From Hypomesus transpacificus (lineage: Eukaryota > Chordata > Actinopteri > Osmeriformes > Osmeridae), in the NCBI RefSeq assembly GCF_021917145.1, contig NC_061064.1, positions 5,906,091 through 5,970,090 of the forward strand: a stretch of DNA of 64,000 bases, read 5' to 3'. Of the stretch, positions 1 to 10,601 are shown in pieces. Each line of letters starts with the position of its first letter. Positions within the stretch are counted from its first letter, which is position 1. Both the position numbers and the translations under genes were made by a program. The notes beneath the pieces were generated by a model. It made no database searches. It saw only the letters and a list, made by a program, of their open reading frames with translations, and was not told where the DNA came from.

Positions 1-84
1 TTCCAACGTGTGACACAGCAGAACCTAGAGGGCGGCAGGTGAACGTAGAGGCTGTTAAGATGCATTTGTAGTTGGTTTACTCAC

Positions 85-202
85 GGCTGCATTCGGCGTC
101 GGCGCAGAGCTTCTTGTCGGCCAGTTTGGGCATCTGCCTCCCTGCCTGCGAGAGAGGCAGCAGGAGGCAGGCTAGCAGGACGAAGTGGAGAGCACACGGC
201 AT
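85..202 (-). CDS. mia: Melanoma inhibitory activity (MIA)-like secreted protein, first coding exon (partial)
   Basis: Only the first coding exon is inside the window; the gene continues beyond the left edge. The start codon is the ATG read on the minus strand from 202, and the exon ends at 85 just before a GTGAGT donor (79-84). It encodes a hydrophobic signal peptide (LHFVLLACLLLPLSQA) followed by GRQMPKLADKKLCADAECS. The MPKLAD-K-LCAD-EC block is the start of the mature MIA/otoraplin family, small secreted SH3-like proteins that bind extracellular matrix. It fits MIA better than otoraplin because MIA has PMPKLAD at this place. The SH3-like core, including the remaining disulfide cysteines, lies outside. 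An in-frame extension upstream of this ATG exists but is low complexity, and I do not use it. Confidence 0.75.
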
Positions 203-2396
203 GGCTGGGTCTGAGGCTGGTGGCGGAGCAGCCTGCGGTTCTGTCTCTGGGAAGGAGAACAGACTGGGGGAGGGGGGGGGGGGACTTCTCACTCGCTCCG
301 TCACACACACACACACAGTTCTGTTCTGTTCAGTCCTCGGCACAGCAGGTAAACAGGATGAGAAGTAGAGCGGGGGCCTGACAAGACAGACCTCTGGTTG
401 TTCGAACCCCCTCGCCCCCCCAACCACCATTTCACCCTGAGTAACCCCCCCCCCCACACACACACACACACACACACTCTCTCACTCCTCTCCCCATAGC
501 AACACACTTAACTCACTGTCTGAAGTCTAGAGAAGGCCCCACATCACATTTGATCATAGCGCTGGAATATGGTACTCAAAATTGCCTTTTTCTCCTTAGA
601 CACAAACATTTAACTGAATTTGACCAACAAAAGTGTAAATCTTGAGCAGGTCACCTTGTGCCAGCCCCCTCACACAAACTAGGACAGCTCCTATAATGGA
701 TTCCTCACATTTGTGAGAGCTGAGGTGTGCATGTGTCGGTGTTGTGCGAGTTTGAGACCGAGGGGAGAATCTGTCACAGACAGTTCTCCTTTTCCACCAC
801 TAGAGGTCAGTGCTGACAGCCCGACCCTGGTCTCAGTGGCGCAACAGAGTCTACAACAACAAATGAGGTGCTGACACAACAGTTACCTGTTCCTCAACCA
901 GAGGGCTGAGCCACTTGCTGCATTTACATACCTTTCCACACCCAGGACCGGCACCAGCTCCACGGAAACTGACCCAGCACACACGTACCTAAGCAACCAA
1001 ACAGGAAAAGCCACAAAGAGTTGGCAGGGGATTGCCAGGAAGAGAGATCTAGCTATGGACAGATCAAACCTGGGCTGGGCTAACTCACAGGACTGACCCA
1101 TAGGTGGACTGACCTATAGGTGGACTGAGCCATGATCCCAGGTGAGTGGTGGGTGGGTGTATGTTTTTGTAAGAAGAAATGATACGATATCTTCAGCGTG
1201 CCTGTGGCGGAAAATTGCTGTTTACAGAAGATTGATACGGAAAGGAAATCGCATGAGGTAGGACAAGGGCAGGGTTTAAAGCATGTCGTGTTTGTGTGGG
1301 TGTCTAAATTAGGTTTCAGTGCTGTTAGACGTATGGGGTGGTGGTGTTGCATAGTCTGGCTGGGTGAATTGATAGGAACAATTAAAAGGACAGAACATCA
1401 CTGTGTTTGATAGAGGCTCAATGTCAATGAGTGGCTTTCCCATAAATCAGCCAAACATTGACTTAGCGGAGGCTTATGCAAACCCCAGCAAGTCCCAGGG
1501 GAGAGGGGGAGAGAGAGAGGAAAACGCTGAGAGAGAGAGAGAAAGAGGGAGAGGGAGAGAGAGAGGAACACGCTGAGAGAGAGAGAAAGAGGGAGAGAGA
1601 GAGATAGAAACCGTGATGAAAACCACAACATGATTGTGTTGATGCTGGATAAGTTAGGAAAATGGACGATACATATTCCAACATAAGCAGTGGATTTGGA
1701 GACGCGTAAAAGGGATGGCGTTGCTGGGACTCGTGGAAGCGATAGTAGCAGGGGTGGCAGTCACAATCAAGGTGAAATCATAGACGAAAGAACAGAGGAG
1801 CTTTAGGGTGACATGTGTGTGGAATGTGGGTGGTGGACCTATGATAATAGTGGAGCAAGAGAGCCACAAAAGCTGCTCCCAAACAAAAGAACTGGTTTAA
1901 GGTCATGCAAGATAACATTACAACATTACAGAACATGCACACCCATGAACACTGCCTCCCAAATACACACACACAAGAAAAAAAAATGTATTTGTCTTTT
2001 GGTATGCAAAGTGCAGTTCATCATTGGTACCTTGTCCGACAGGACCGGACCAGACCAGAGTAACAGAGACCAGAAAGACCACACCAGGCCCTCCCCATAA
2101 CGGAAAAGAGAGAAGACCAAACTAACCAGACCCAGAGAGGCAGCCCAACCTATCTAAACACAAGGAGGAGAACAGTCAAGACCAGCCGAGCTCAGACACC
2201 ACACTCTCTCTCCGACACAGACCATCACCCAACAACCGACAAAGACCTCGTTCCATCGTGGTGCTTCCACGGGCTCCTCAAGGCGTGTGTTGGTGTGTGT
2301 GTACATGCAGACAAGGAGATAAGAACCCAGCTGGAATGATGACCCGCGACCTTTGACCCCCCCGACCCCATCGTTGGCTGACTGACCCCCGGAGCC
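203..2396. other. Intergenic region between mia (minus) and bicdl2 (plus), head to head
   Basis: The two genes are divergent, so this 2.2 kb must hold both promoters. I see no convincing TATA box. It contains CA/GT and C/G-rich simple repeats (about 270-480), a GA-rich tract (about 1500-1610) and no further coding exon that I can support. The 240 bases before 2397 are presumed to be bicdl2 5' UTR. Confidence 0.5.
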
Positions 2397-3175
2397 ATGT
2401 TCTCTCACCGGAATGACAGCCTTCCCTCCCCTAGTCTGGAAGACTCTTTCTTCCCTCTCTCTTCCTCCTCGTCCTCCCTCTCTCTCTCCCTCCCCTCCTC
2501 CTCTGCTCACTCCCGGCTGGGGGAGGGCGGGGAGGGCATGGAGACGGACCTGATCCTGGCAGCAGAGTTGGGTCAGGCTCTGTTGGAGAGGAACGAAGAA
2601 CTGGCTGCCACTCTCGAGCAGAGAGAGAGAGAAGTCGAGGTGAGAGACTGTAAGAGAAAGACAGAAAAAGAATATAGAGAGTAAGGAAGAGGGAAAGTCC
2701 ATGGATTTACTGTGATGCTGTGTATGTGTTTTTTGTGTGTGTGTATGTGTGTGTCAGGTTCTGCAACAGGACAAGCATGTGCTCCAGAGAAGGTTGGACA
2801 TGAGCGAGATGACGTTGGGCCAGAGAGAGGCGGAGCTCGCCTCTGACATCACAAGCTTGCGTGAGGAGCTGGAGCGACATCACAGCCGGGGGCGGGACCG
2901 GAGGCGGGATGAGAGCGAGCAGCTCACTCAGCTAGCCAATCACAACCATCGACTGGTCGAACAGCTGGCTGAGGTAAACACTCACCTGCAGTTCAGGGAT
3001 CTCTCTGGGAGGGGGAGACAAAGAAAGGGTGGAGAGAGAGAGAGAGAGAGTGGGTGTGTGTTTGTGAAGCAGTATCGCGGCAGCAGGAATGCAAACCAAC
3101 GGGTTTGATATAGCCTCCCTCCCTCCCATCTGTGTCATCTCCCTCTCGCTTGCTTCTCACCGCGCTCTATCTCTC

Positions 3176-3206
<31 letters not shown>

Positions 3207-4942
3207 CCTCCCTTCCTCCAGGCTGTCTCGGTCGAGCACAGTCTGAGGTGTGAGCTGAGGTCTCTCAGGGAGGAGATGGATGACTCGTCCTTCAGCCGGG
3301 ACATCAGCTTCACACAGCTGGGGAGCACCCAGGCAGAGGTACAACATACGCACGACTCCCCTTCGAGCCTTCAGCCATGCAGTGCTCTGGTCGACGACGG
3401 TCAAACGTATCATGTACGTGACCGTCTCCGCTTTTTCCCCTGCCTCTTCCTCATCTGCTCCTTCTCTCTCCGACCATTCTGCCTGCCTTTGTCCGCTTCT
3501 CCACGTCCAGAACAGAGTTTTGCAGGAGCGTCTTTCTCTCATAGAGAAACAGCTGGCGTCATCCCAAGACGACACCGATAGGCTGAGGGCGGAGAGGGAG
3601 GGGCTGAGAGAGAGACTGACAGAGATGCAGACCAGCCTGAGAGAAAGAGAAGTGGAGGTAAAAGAAAAAGAAAAAAGAGACACAGGGTGAATGGAGATTG
3701 TAAGAGTACGTTACACGGACTAACCTTTCTAACCCGTGTGTGTGTGTGCGCGCGTGCGTGTGTAGCTGGAGCTGGAGCAGGGGGTGGTGTTTGAGTTGCG
3801 GACGTTGAATCGTTCTCTACAACAGAGAGCGCTGAACCTGGGAGAGGAGAGCAGCGTGGAGAACCCACACACACATCCCCAGTCTTTGCATAGTGAGATA
3901 CAGCAGTCACAGGTACACACACACACACACACACACACACTGTATAACAAAAGCTTCCAATGCATAGGTTTCAACCGAAACGCCATACAGTATCAACAAA
4001 CTAACAAACTAACTACTCACTATCACCGTCTCTGACTCACTGACAAGTCAAGGTTGTGCAATACAATGGGACAGTGCTTTTAACTTATTTCATTAACTCT
4101 ACGGTTGCTTTACTGTGTGTATAAATTGTTTTGATGAGTCCTCTCTCCTACTAGGCCAAAGAGGCACACCTCGTCTATTCTGCAGTCCTGCAGGCTAGAG
4201 ACGAGGAAATACACACTCTGAAAGAGGAGGTGGGTTCTGATTTCCACACACACACACACACGTCCACACACAGTAGTCGCATGTTAGGAGTCGGATGTTG
4301 GGAGTCAGGGGCTGCTAATCAGAAGGTTGCTGGTTCGATTCCTGGCCGTGCCAAATGCAATTGTGTCCTTGGACAAGGCACTTCACCCTACTAGCCTCGG
4401 GGAATGTCCCTGTACTTACTGTAAGTCGCTCTGGATAAGAGCGTCTGCTAAATGACTAAATGTGTAAACATTTTCTGTTTCTATTTTAGCTGAGCGCCAA
4501 ACAGGCTGAGCTTGATTCTCTGAGCAAGGATCTTGAGCAAATTCCAGGAAAGCCCTCTTACAGGTAACGCACACATACACACGTTCGCTTTCCCGATTTC
4601 TTTTCTGTTCTCACTTTGTCCTGCACAATACAAATAACGTGTGTGCGTGCAAATGCTCAGTTCTCTAGAGAACGAGGTCATCACCGTGCGCCAGGAGAGA
4701 GACTCGCTCACTCAGCAGCTCCTCAACACCATCAAACACAAGGTGGCGCTGTCTCAGGAGGTCGACGCGTGGCAGGTAGGGGTCCACGTGTGTCCGTGCT
4801 CACGGAAAGGGATGCGTGGCGTCACAATCGCGTGCAGATTCTTTGGGTCTCGTTTGGTTTCCGTTGTACACTTTAAAGTCGGACCTCGGCTTTATTTTTT
4901 CCATAAAGCTGTTTCTCAATGTGTCTTTGTCTCTTCCGTCCC

Positions 4943-5001
<59 letters not shown>

Positions 5002-5010
5002 CTCTTTCTT

Positions 5011-5080
<70 letters not shown>

Positions 5081-5295
5081 CCTCCCCCTCTCTCTCCCCC
5101 TCTCTCTCTCACTCTCAGGAGGACATGCGCTTGGTGATCAGTCAGCAGGTGCACCTGCAGGAGGAAGAGAGACAGAAGGCGTTGGAGAAGGAGACAGAGA
5201 GGGGGCTGCAGAGGGGCTCTCGCACCAGGTCCCTGCGAGTGAGAGGGGAAGGAGGGAAAGGGTTCTTCTCCTCTCTGTTCAGAGGGGACTCGTAG
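2397..5295 (+). CDS. bicdl2: BICD family-like cargo adapter (bicdl2-like), 9 coding exons
   Basis: Coding exons: 2397-2639, 2758-2973, 3222-3338, 3511-3657, 3766-3912, 4155-4229, 4490-4563, 4661-4775 and 5119-5295. They join in frame to 436 residues. After a Ser-rich N-terminus (residues 1-40) comes LILAAELGQALLERNEEL, the AAxxG/CC1-box type motif by which BICD-family adapters contact the dynein light intermediate chain. The rest is almost all heptad-like coiled coil rich in Glu, Arg, Leu and Gln. BICD-related proteins couple dynein-dynactin to Rab6/Rab13 vesicles. The C-terminus is basic and ends GFFSSLFRGDS. Human BICDL2 is somewhat longer (about 500 aa), and I cannot exclude the paralogue BICDL1. 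Intron 6 carries a SINE. Intron 8 ends in a very long CT microsatellite beside the last acceptor. Confidence 0.75.
4299..4465 (+). repeat. tRNA-derived SINE with L2-type tail, in bicdl2 intron 6
   Basis: The head keeps a Pol III B box (GGTTCGATTCC), but the A-box region is shortened by deletion. The tail contains CGCTC-TGGATAA-GAGCG, a small stem-loop shared by L2/UnaL2-clade LINEs and the SINEs they mobilise, then AAATGACTAAATGTGTAAA. Related copies are at 9604-9772 and 26209-26406. Confidence 0.8.
4945..5118 (+). repeat. (CT)n microsatellite forming the 3' end of bicdl2 intron 8
   Basis: About 170 bases of nearly pure CT, broken by short CACACA and CCCTCC interruptions, run straight into the CAG acceptor of the last exon at 5119. 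On the coding strand it is a very long polypyrimidine tract. Confidence 0.9.
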
Positions 5296-5479
5296 AAAAG
5301 AAGAAAGACAGAAAGAAAGAAGTCCTTTTCATACCCTGCCAATGGACCAGCACATACCTTCTGTAGCTCAGCCATCAAGAAAGGTTTCAAAAGACAAACC
5401 ATTTAGATGGACCTTTTGTATATAATGTTCGCCTGTATTAATTATTTTTTCGTAAATTATTATGCATCTGTGTATTGGA

Positions 5480-5485
5480 AATAAA
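5480..5485 (+). terminator. Poly(A) signal AATAAA of bicdl2
   Basis: AATAAA lies 185 bases after the bicdl2 stop, in AT-rich 3' UTR sequence. It is the first canonical signal after the stop codon. Confidence 0.7.
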
Positions 5486-5499
5486 CATACTTTAGTAAC

Positions 5500-6795
5500 A
5501 CTCTGTGCCAATGCTTTTGTTATTTTGCTTCTTACAACTGCATGTGAGCTTCCTCAGTCAGATGGCTTACAGGAATACTAGAACTATACAATAAAGAGAA
5601 AAAACAGACCAAAAATGAAGCAAATGAATTTTTTGTGTACTGTTTATAACAAACATAAAAAGCATGTACAGTACAATACAATATCCTACATATAGCACCT
5701 TCATATTACACTATTTCACACATTGAATGCTTCTCCATCAATGGCTACGCCATATCCTGATCCAACATGAGCATCTACTGCAAGGCTTTTTAAGTGGGCC
5801 GAACAACCAAAACAATGCCCTTTGATACTGACTATTTGGAGAGTGTATTCATTAGGGGTCATATACTGATTTTATAGGGTATTTCACACTGTTCCTTAAG
5901 GTCTCCAAATAGGGTAGGCTGTGTAACACCGGTTGGGCTGAAAATCGCCCGGGTACTGATCTATGCGCCTTAATGCAACCCTGCGAAATAGCCCTAGACT
6001 GAAACGAGAGGTTTTCTCCCTTTTATGGTATGATCATAAATATTTGGATGAGCTGCGCGCTGATTGGTTGGTTTACATCGAGCGAAGCTGCGGAGCAAAG
6101 ACGTAATATAGCCAAACATGCATTGAATTGTAGATTTAGATGACAACACAAGCTATTTATTCAAATGAAACACAGTCAGGAAAATCTAGAACACACAGGA
6201 CAGAGGACCCTGAGGACAAGGATTGAATATCCGTTTGAGATGTTTCCCTGTTCCACACACCTGATTCAAATGAATGATCATTATCAGGCATCTGCTGAGC
6301 GTGATAACAACCCCTTCATTTGAATTGGGGGGGGGAATGTCATCACATTAAAGCCAACATGACACCAAATTAAGGTTTTAGATCTTCCTTTAAATCCTAC
6401 CTCTCCATGATTACTGTCAAATGATTGGAGAGAGAAAGAGACAACGGAGCAGGGAGAAGTAGGACTGAGCAAGAAGCAGCAACAAGGAGAAGACAAGGAT
6501 CCAGACATCCTCTTTTATACCCAACTTTCATCTCTGAGACCCTTCCTTATCAACTTAGGCCTACAGGATGACCACCAATGCAATAAGAGGTCGCGATACG
6601 ATGAAAAACTTTAAGCAGTGCCATGTCTTCAGAATAAATACATGATTAGATCATAATTAATCCTGACCCCTGACTACTGTGTGAGTGTGGCATCCCTGTA
6701 TGGACCCCATATTATGAACAAAACAATGTAAAAAAAGAGTAATGAGCCAGGTTTAGGTCTCAATATTACTGGACACCATGGGGAGAGGGGGGGGA
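5500..6795. other. Intergenic region between bicdl2 and the cytokine receptor, with transposon remnants
   Basis: The two genes converge here. About 5850-6140 is a moderately GC-rich block that looks like a repeat remnant. About 6179-6311 carries hAT-MITE-like arms, including GAGATGTTTCCCTG and ACACACCTGATTCAAATGA, which also occur in the element at 32312. I see no coding exon. Confidence 0.45.
6179..6311. mobile_element. Remnant of a hAT-type MITE
   Basis: The stretch GAGATGTTTCCCTG..CACACCTGATTCAAATGA also occurs in the better preserved element at 32312-32611. A degraded opposite arm (ACACACAGGACAGAGGACC, GGACAAGGATTGAA) precedes it. No target duplication could be recognised. Confidence 0.5.
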
Positions 6796-9700
6796 TCAAG
6801 GCATCCAGTGAGACTGGTACTCCGAGCGGACGACCACCAAAGACTTTGCCTCCATCTCTAACTCCGCCTCGCAGGGGACAGGAGAGTGACCTGGGGCCAT
6901 GTCCTCCTGCACAGCCCTGTCCCTGCCTCCCTCGCTGTCCGAGTTTACGTCTCCAGCTGTGACCCTGCTGTCTGTCTCTCCCCACTGGACTGTTACTCCA
7001 AGACCTGTTGTCCCGTCTGAGTGGGTCACTCCGGTGTCAGTCGCTCTCCCCTGGTCGCTCTCCCCCTCCGTGTCTGGGCCCTGTGGGAGCTGGGTGTCTT
7101 CCGTTGGGCCTGCAGGTCCCTCAGGGGTCAGCGGGTCACACTCCAGGTCATCCAAGGCGGAGGTGTAGTCAGAGAGGTGGCCTGGGTTGACGGAGATGGC
7201 CGGGGAGGGAGGTCCTGGCCCCTGGTTGGTACCCTGGTTTGTACCTTGGTTTGTACCTTGGTTGGTACCCTGGTTGGTACCCTGGTTGGTACCCTGGTTG
7301 GTACCTTGGATGGTACCCTGGTTGGTACCCTGGTTGGTACCTTGGATGGTACCCTGGTTGGTACCTTGGTTGGTGCCCTGGTTGGTACCCTGGTTGGTAC
7401 CTTGGTTGGTGCCCTTGTTGGTATCTTGGTTAGTACCTTGGTCGGTAACCTGGTTGGTACCTTGGTTGGTACCCTGGTTGGTACCCTGGTTGGTACCTTG
7501 GATGGTACCCTGGTTGGTACCCTGGTTGGTACCTTGGATGGTACCCTGGTTGGTACCTTGGTTGGTGCCCTTGTTGGTATCTTGGTTAGTACCTTGGTTG
7601 GTAACCTGGTTGGTACCTTGGTTGGTACCTTGGTTGGTACCCTGGTTGGTACCCTGGTTGCCAAGGATCAACCAGAGACCTGGGTCTGCCCCAGCTACGC
7701 CTACGCCTACTCTGGATATGTAGATGTTGGAAGCCCCGTCCACCTCTTCCTCCTCCTCATCCAGCTGTCTCCTTAAATGTTGGCGCTCACAATGCACATT
7801 CTCTGGGGTTAGCAAGCACTGCTTGGAGGACTCCCTGATATGCTATAGTCGGAGACAAAGAGATAGCAAGAGATGGGATGATTCCGTTCAGACATCGTGT
7901 GGGCAGAAGCACTGTGATAGATGACAATGGGCTTATGGGTCAGAGGTCAGTACCCGTATGATGGGGGTGTGGTCTTCATGCTTCTGGCAGCTCCATGTGA
8001 GTGCGAATAGTCCAATCAGCGCCACGAGCAGCCCAAACAGGCCCACGACCACGCCCACGTACTTCCCAAAGTCTGGGAAAACATCCGCACAGATCAGACA
8101 CACAGCACTGGCCAGAGAAGCCCAGACACATGGCTTCACAAGCTTTCACCATGAAGCGAAGGAAGGAAGTGAGGAAATGTCCGGCAACGGGACGGGTCGT
8201 TCCCAGACTGCCTGGCTACCTTGGCGCGGAGGCAGGTCGAAGCATCTCTCCGCGACCTTGTGGTGAAGTAACTGGTGTCTCACTGAGGCCGACAGGCAGT
8301 AGGAGCGGTTAGGAGGGAGTTTGTGGAACTCTCGATGCGACGATGACTCCACCTGAAATCAGAAGCATAAGCAACCGTGTAGGCTCGCTGCGGACGTGCG
8401 GGTGCGCGTGTGCGTGAGCGTGCGGCCTTACCGTGCTAATGTGGCCCCCCGACCCGTCGCGTAGTGTGAGAATGTAAGTGAGGCGGGGGAGAACAGTCTG
8501 TTGGTGATTCAGAGACACGTGCACACTCTGATTCTCCACCGTTACGTCCAGAGTGGGAGCACTGAGCAGACCTGGATGAGCAGACGTGCACACACACACA
8601 GACACGCGCACACGCACAAAATAAGGTGGCATTCTGTAGGTAGAGCAAATGACTGACTTGATTATCCATATAGGTGAAAGCGACTCACTGTCTCCGTAGG
8701 GCTGGACAGTTCGGTTCAGAGCCTTCCAGGGTGATGTTTCCCCCCATCTCTCGGCTCGAACTCGGACAAGGTAGTGAGCGAGGAGGTTGGAGGTCAGCGG
8801 GATGTCCAGAGAACACTCGGTGGCGACGGTATGATTGCACCCTCTCAGGTCACGCCAAACCTTTTCCTGTCTGCACAGGAGCATGAGATGTGACTGTCCA
8901 CTCTCTGTCTCTCTTTCTCTCACCGTCGGTCGGTCGGTTGGTCTGACGGTCTGTCGGCCTGACGGTCTGTATGCCTGTCTGTCACTCTCTCATGCTACCA
9001 CATATTGCTCTGTGAGCGGTCCCTTTTCACAACCCTTGAGCCCACAATCTGGGACTCGACAGGTCAAGCAGAGAAAGGTCAAACCGCACAGAGACGATGT
9101 CATGAATTGTCTGCCACGTGACTGAGCAGTAGAACTGGAGCTCCTCAATTGTGAAGCACTTGTGTGAGGTCTGGGCTAAGGTTCATAAAATGCAAAAACT
9201 CTCACTTTACAACCAGCCTCATGCCTCACTTTGGCTCCACACAGAAGTACGAATAGGGAAGCAGAAAGTGTTTTGGACACAGTGGCTAGACAATGGAATA
9301 AATACAGTCAGCAACCTTTATAAAGATGGTATATTTATGTAATTCACTGAATTAGTCCATAAGTACACATTAGAAGAAAAATTAGACTTTTGGAAATGAG
9401 ACAAATTAGACACTGTGTGAGGAAAAAGTTTCAATCGGGTGAAGTGGGTAACCCAATTGTTGACTATCTTGACAACCCGCTTAAACGTAAGGCGTCAACA
9501 TTTTACAAAAACTCAATTTATTTCAATAGTAGCAAAATATTGCACAGGTACTACTGGACACCAAATAGGCTTTTCAAAATAGGAGTAATAAGTACCAACA
9601 CATGTTGTAAATCGGATCACTAATCAGATGGTTGCCGGTTCGATTCCCGGCCATGCATTTTATGTTGCGTCCTTGGGCAAGGCACTTAACCCTTCTTGCC

Positions 9701-10601
9701 TCGGGGTAATGTCCCTGTAATAACTGTAAATCGCTCTGGATTAGAGCGTCTGCGAAATGACTAAATGTAAATTGTGACATCACCAGGGGACAGGTAGTTG
9801 AAGGATGTTACATCCCTGGACCAGAGAGGTGGCAACACCCCAAAATGGTGGCAATGGCCCACACTACATCTCCCAGAATCCCTCGCCAAGTGGACACGTG
9901 TAGATGTGTGAGCCACCTAATTAAGTTAGGACAAGAAAAGGGGGGGGGGAGGGGAAAGAGCAGGGAAAGAAACCAGAGAAACCAGAGACAAAGGGCACAT
10001 GGCTGGTTAGTTTGGACCAGAGAGAAGCAGGTGGAATACTAAGCCCTGTTGGTTGAGTGAAGCACGGCTTTGAAGGGGAAAGTCTTTTTTTTTTTTACTT
10101 TTGTGGATTTTTGTTGGACTTTTTTGTGAAAATAAAGTGCCCTCTTCTTGTGGAACCTGTTTTTGCGTGGTCCTTCCCACCCTGTTGCACTGCCTCACTC
10201 TTGCCTGCCCTAGTCAGCTCTACTGGTGACGTCACAAAATGTAATGTAATGTGACCAGGATAACTTATGCTTTGACTAAAATGTTATTTCACTACCACTA
10301 ATATAGTGTTCACTAATACAGTGTATATATTTCACTAATATAGTGTGTTCACTATATTATTATATTATTTCATTATATTATTTCTCGTCTTATTTGTCTT
10401 CTGTCAGCTGTACCATATGAGATGTTTGTCGTATTTGCAAATACATATTTGAATATAATACTGGAACTCCAACTTACTCAACAGCTTTGAGCTGGGCTGT
10501 GTAGTATGTGTCGCTAGGGTTACCTGGGCCCGGCAACCAGCGCACACGACCAGTGAAGTCAAGGAATTCCACATTTATACTCTGAGGAGGGGAGAGTGGA
10601 T
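6796..10601 (-). CDS. Class II cytokine receptor (CRFB) family member; 5' end unresolved
   Basis: Exons in transcription order: 10601-10478, 8870-8689, 8571-8432, 8352-8220, 8072-7954 and 7842-6796. All phases agree. They encode 581 residues from DPLSPPQSINVEFLDF to the stop. Two fibronectin type III (D200) domains are visible: PPQSINVEF and VRWLPGPG in the first exon, GCNHTVATEC and YLVRVRAERWGETSPW in the second, then SAPTLDVTVENQS and LPPNRSYCLSA. N-glycosylation sequons include NHT, NRT, NQS and NRS. One membrane segment (VGVVVGLFGLLVALIGLFAL) is followed by a tail of about 365 residues that includes about 36 GTNQ-like repeats. This domain order is that of IL-10/IL-20/interferon receptor chains. 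I cannot assign a specific chain. The signal-peptide exon is not certain; a weak phase-compatible candidate is 11973-11898. Tail tyrosines occur in IYIS, DYTSA and EYQSH; no YxxQ motif is seen. Confidence 0.75.
7223..7660 (-). repeat. Coding 12-bp minisatellite (GTNQ)n in the receptor tail
   Basis: On the plus strand the unit is GGTACCCTGGTT or a close variant. Read in the receptor frame it gives Gly-Thr-Asn-Gln, about 36 times in a row. Variants are VTNQ, VTDQ, DTNK and GTIQ. The V, D and one I variant recur 13 units apart, so blocks of about 156 bp were also duplicated. Since 12 is a multiple of 3, several other frames stay open through the array; those are not genes. Confidence 0.95.
9604..9772 (+). 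repeat. SINE, 5'-truncated, in the receptor gene
   Basis: It has a B box (GGTTCGATTCC) and the L2-type tail stem CGCTCTGGATTAGAGCG followed by AAATGACTAAATGTAAAT. It shares its body with the copies at 4299 and 26209. The A-box half is missing. A probable LTR begins exactly at its tail. Confidence 0.75.
9773..10236 (+). mobile_element. Probable solo LTR inserted at the tail of a SINE
   Basis: The 464-bp segment begins TGTGACATCACCAG and ends CTGGTGACGTCACA. That gives TG..CA ends in an imperfect 14-bp terminal inverted repeat, and it is flanked by AAAT on both sides (9769-9772 and 10237-10240). It contains a poly(A) signal AATAAA at 10131-10136, as expected for an LTR. No internal retroelement genes are present. 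A non-autonomous DNA element is the alternative. Confidence 0.55.
10290..10390. repeat. Short AT-rich tandem repeat (TTCACTAATATAGTG units)
   Basis: About four degenerate copies of a motif near CACTAATATAGTGTTCACTA run in tandem and end in TATTATATTATT. Each unit is itself partly palindromic (CACTAATATAGTG). It lies in the intron upstream of receptor exon 8870-8689. Confidence 0.6.

Noticed and set aside
4800..5137. Leu-Ser-rich open frames through the CT tract
   Set aside because: Microsatellite in bicdl2 intron 8, not coding.
7223..7660. CRISPR-like array
   Set aside because: The repeats are contiguous 12-mers with no unique spacers, and the host is a fish.
7128..7776. Long open frames on both strands made of WLVP, TLVG or PTRV repeats
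   Set aside because: They are alternative frames of the 12-bp minisatellite, which stays open in several frames. Only the frame continuous with the receptor exons is supported.
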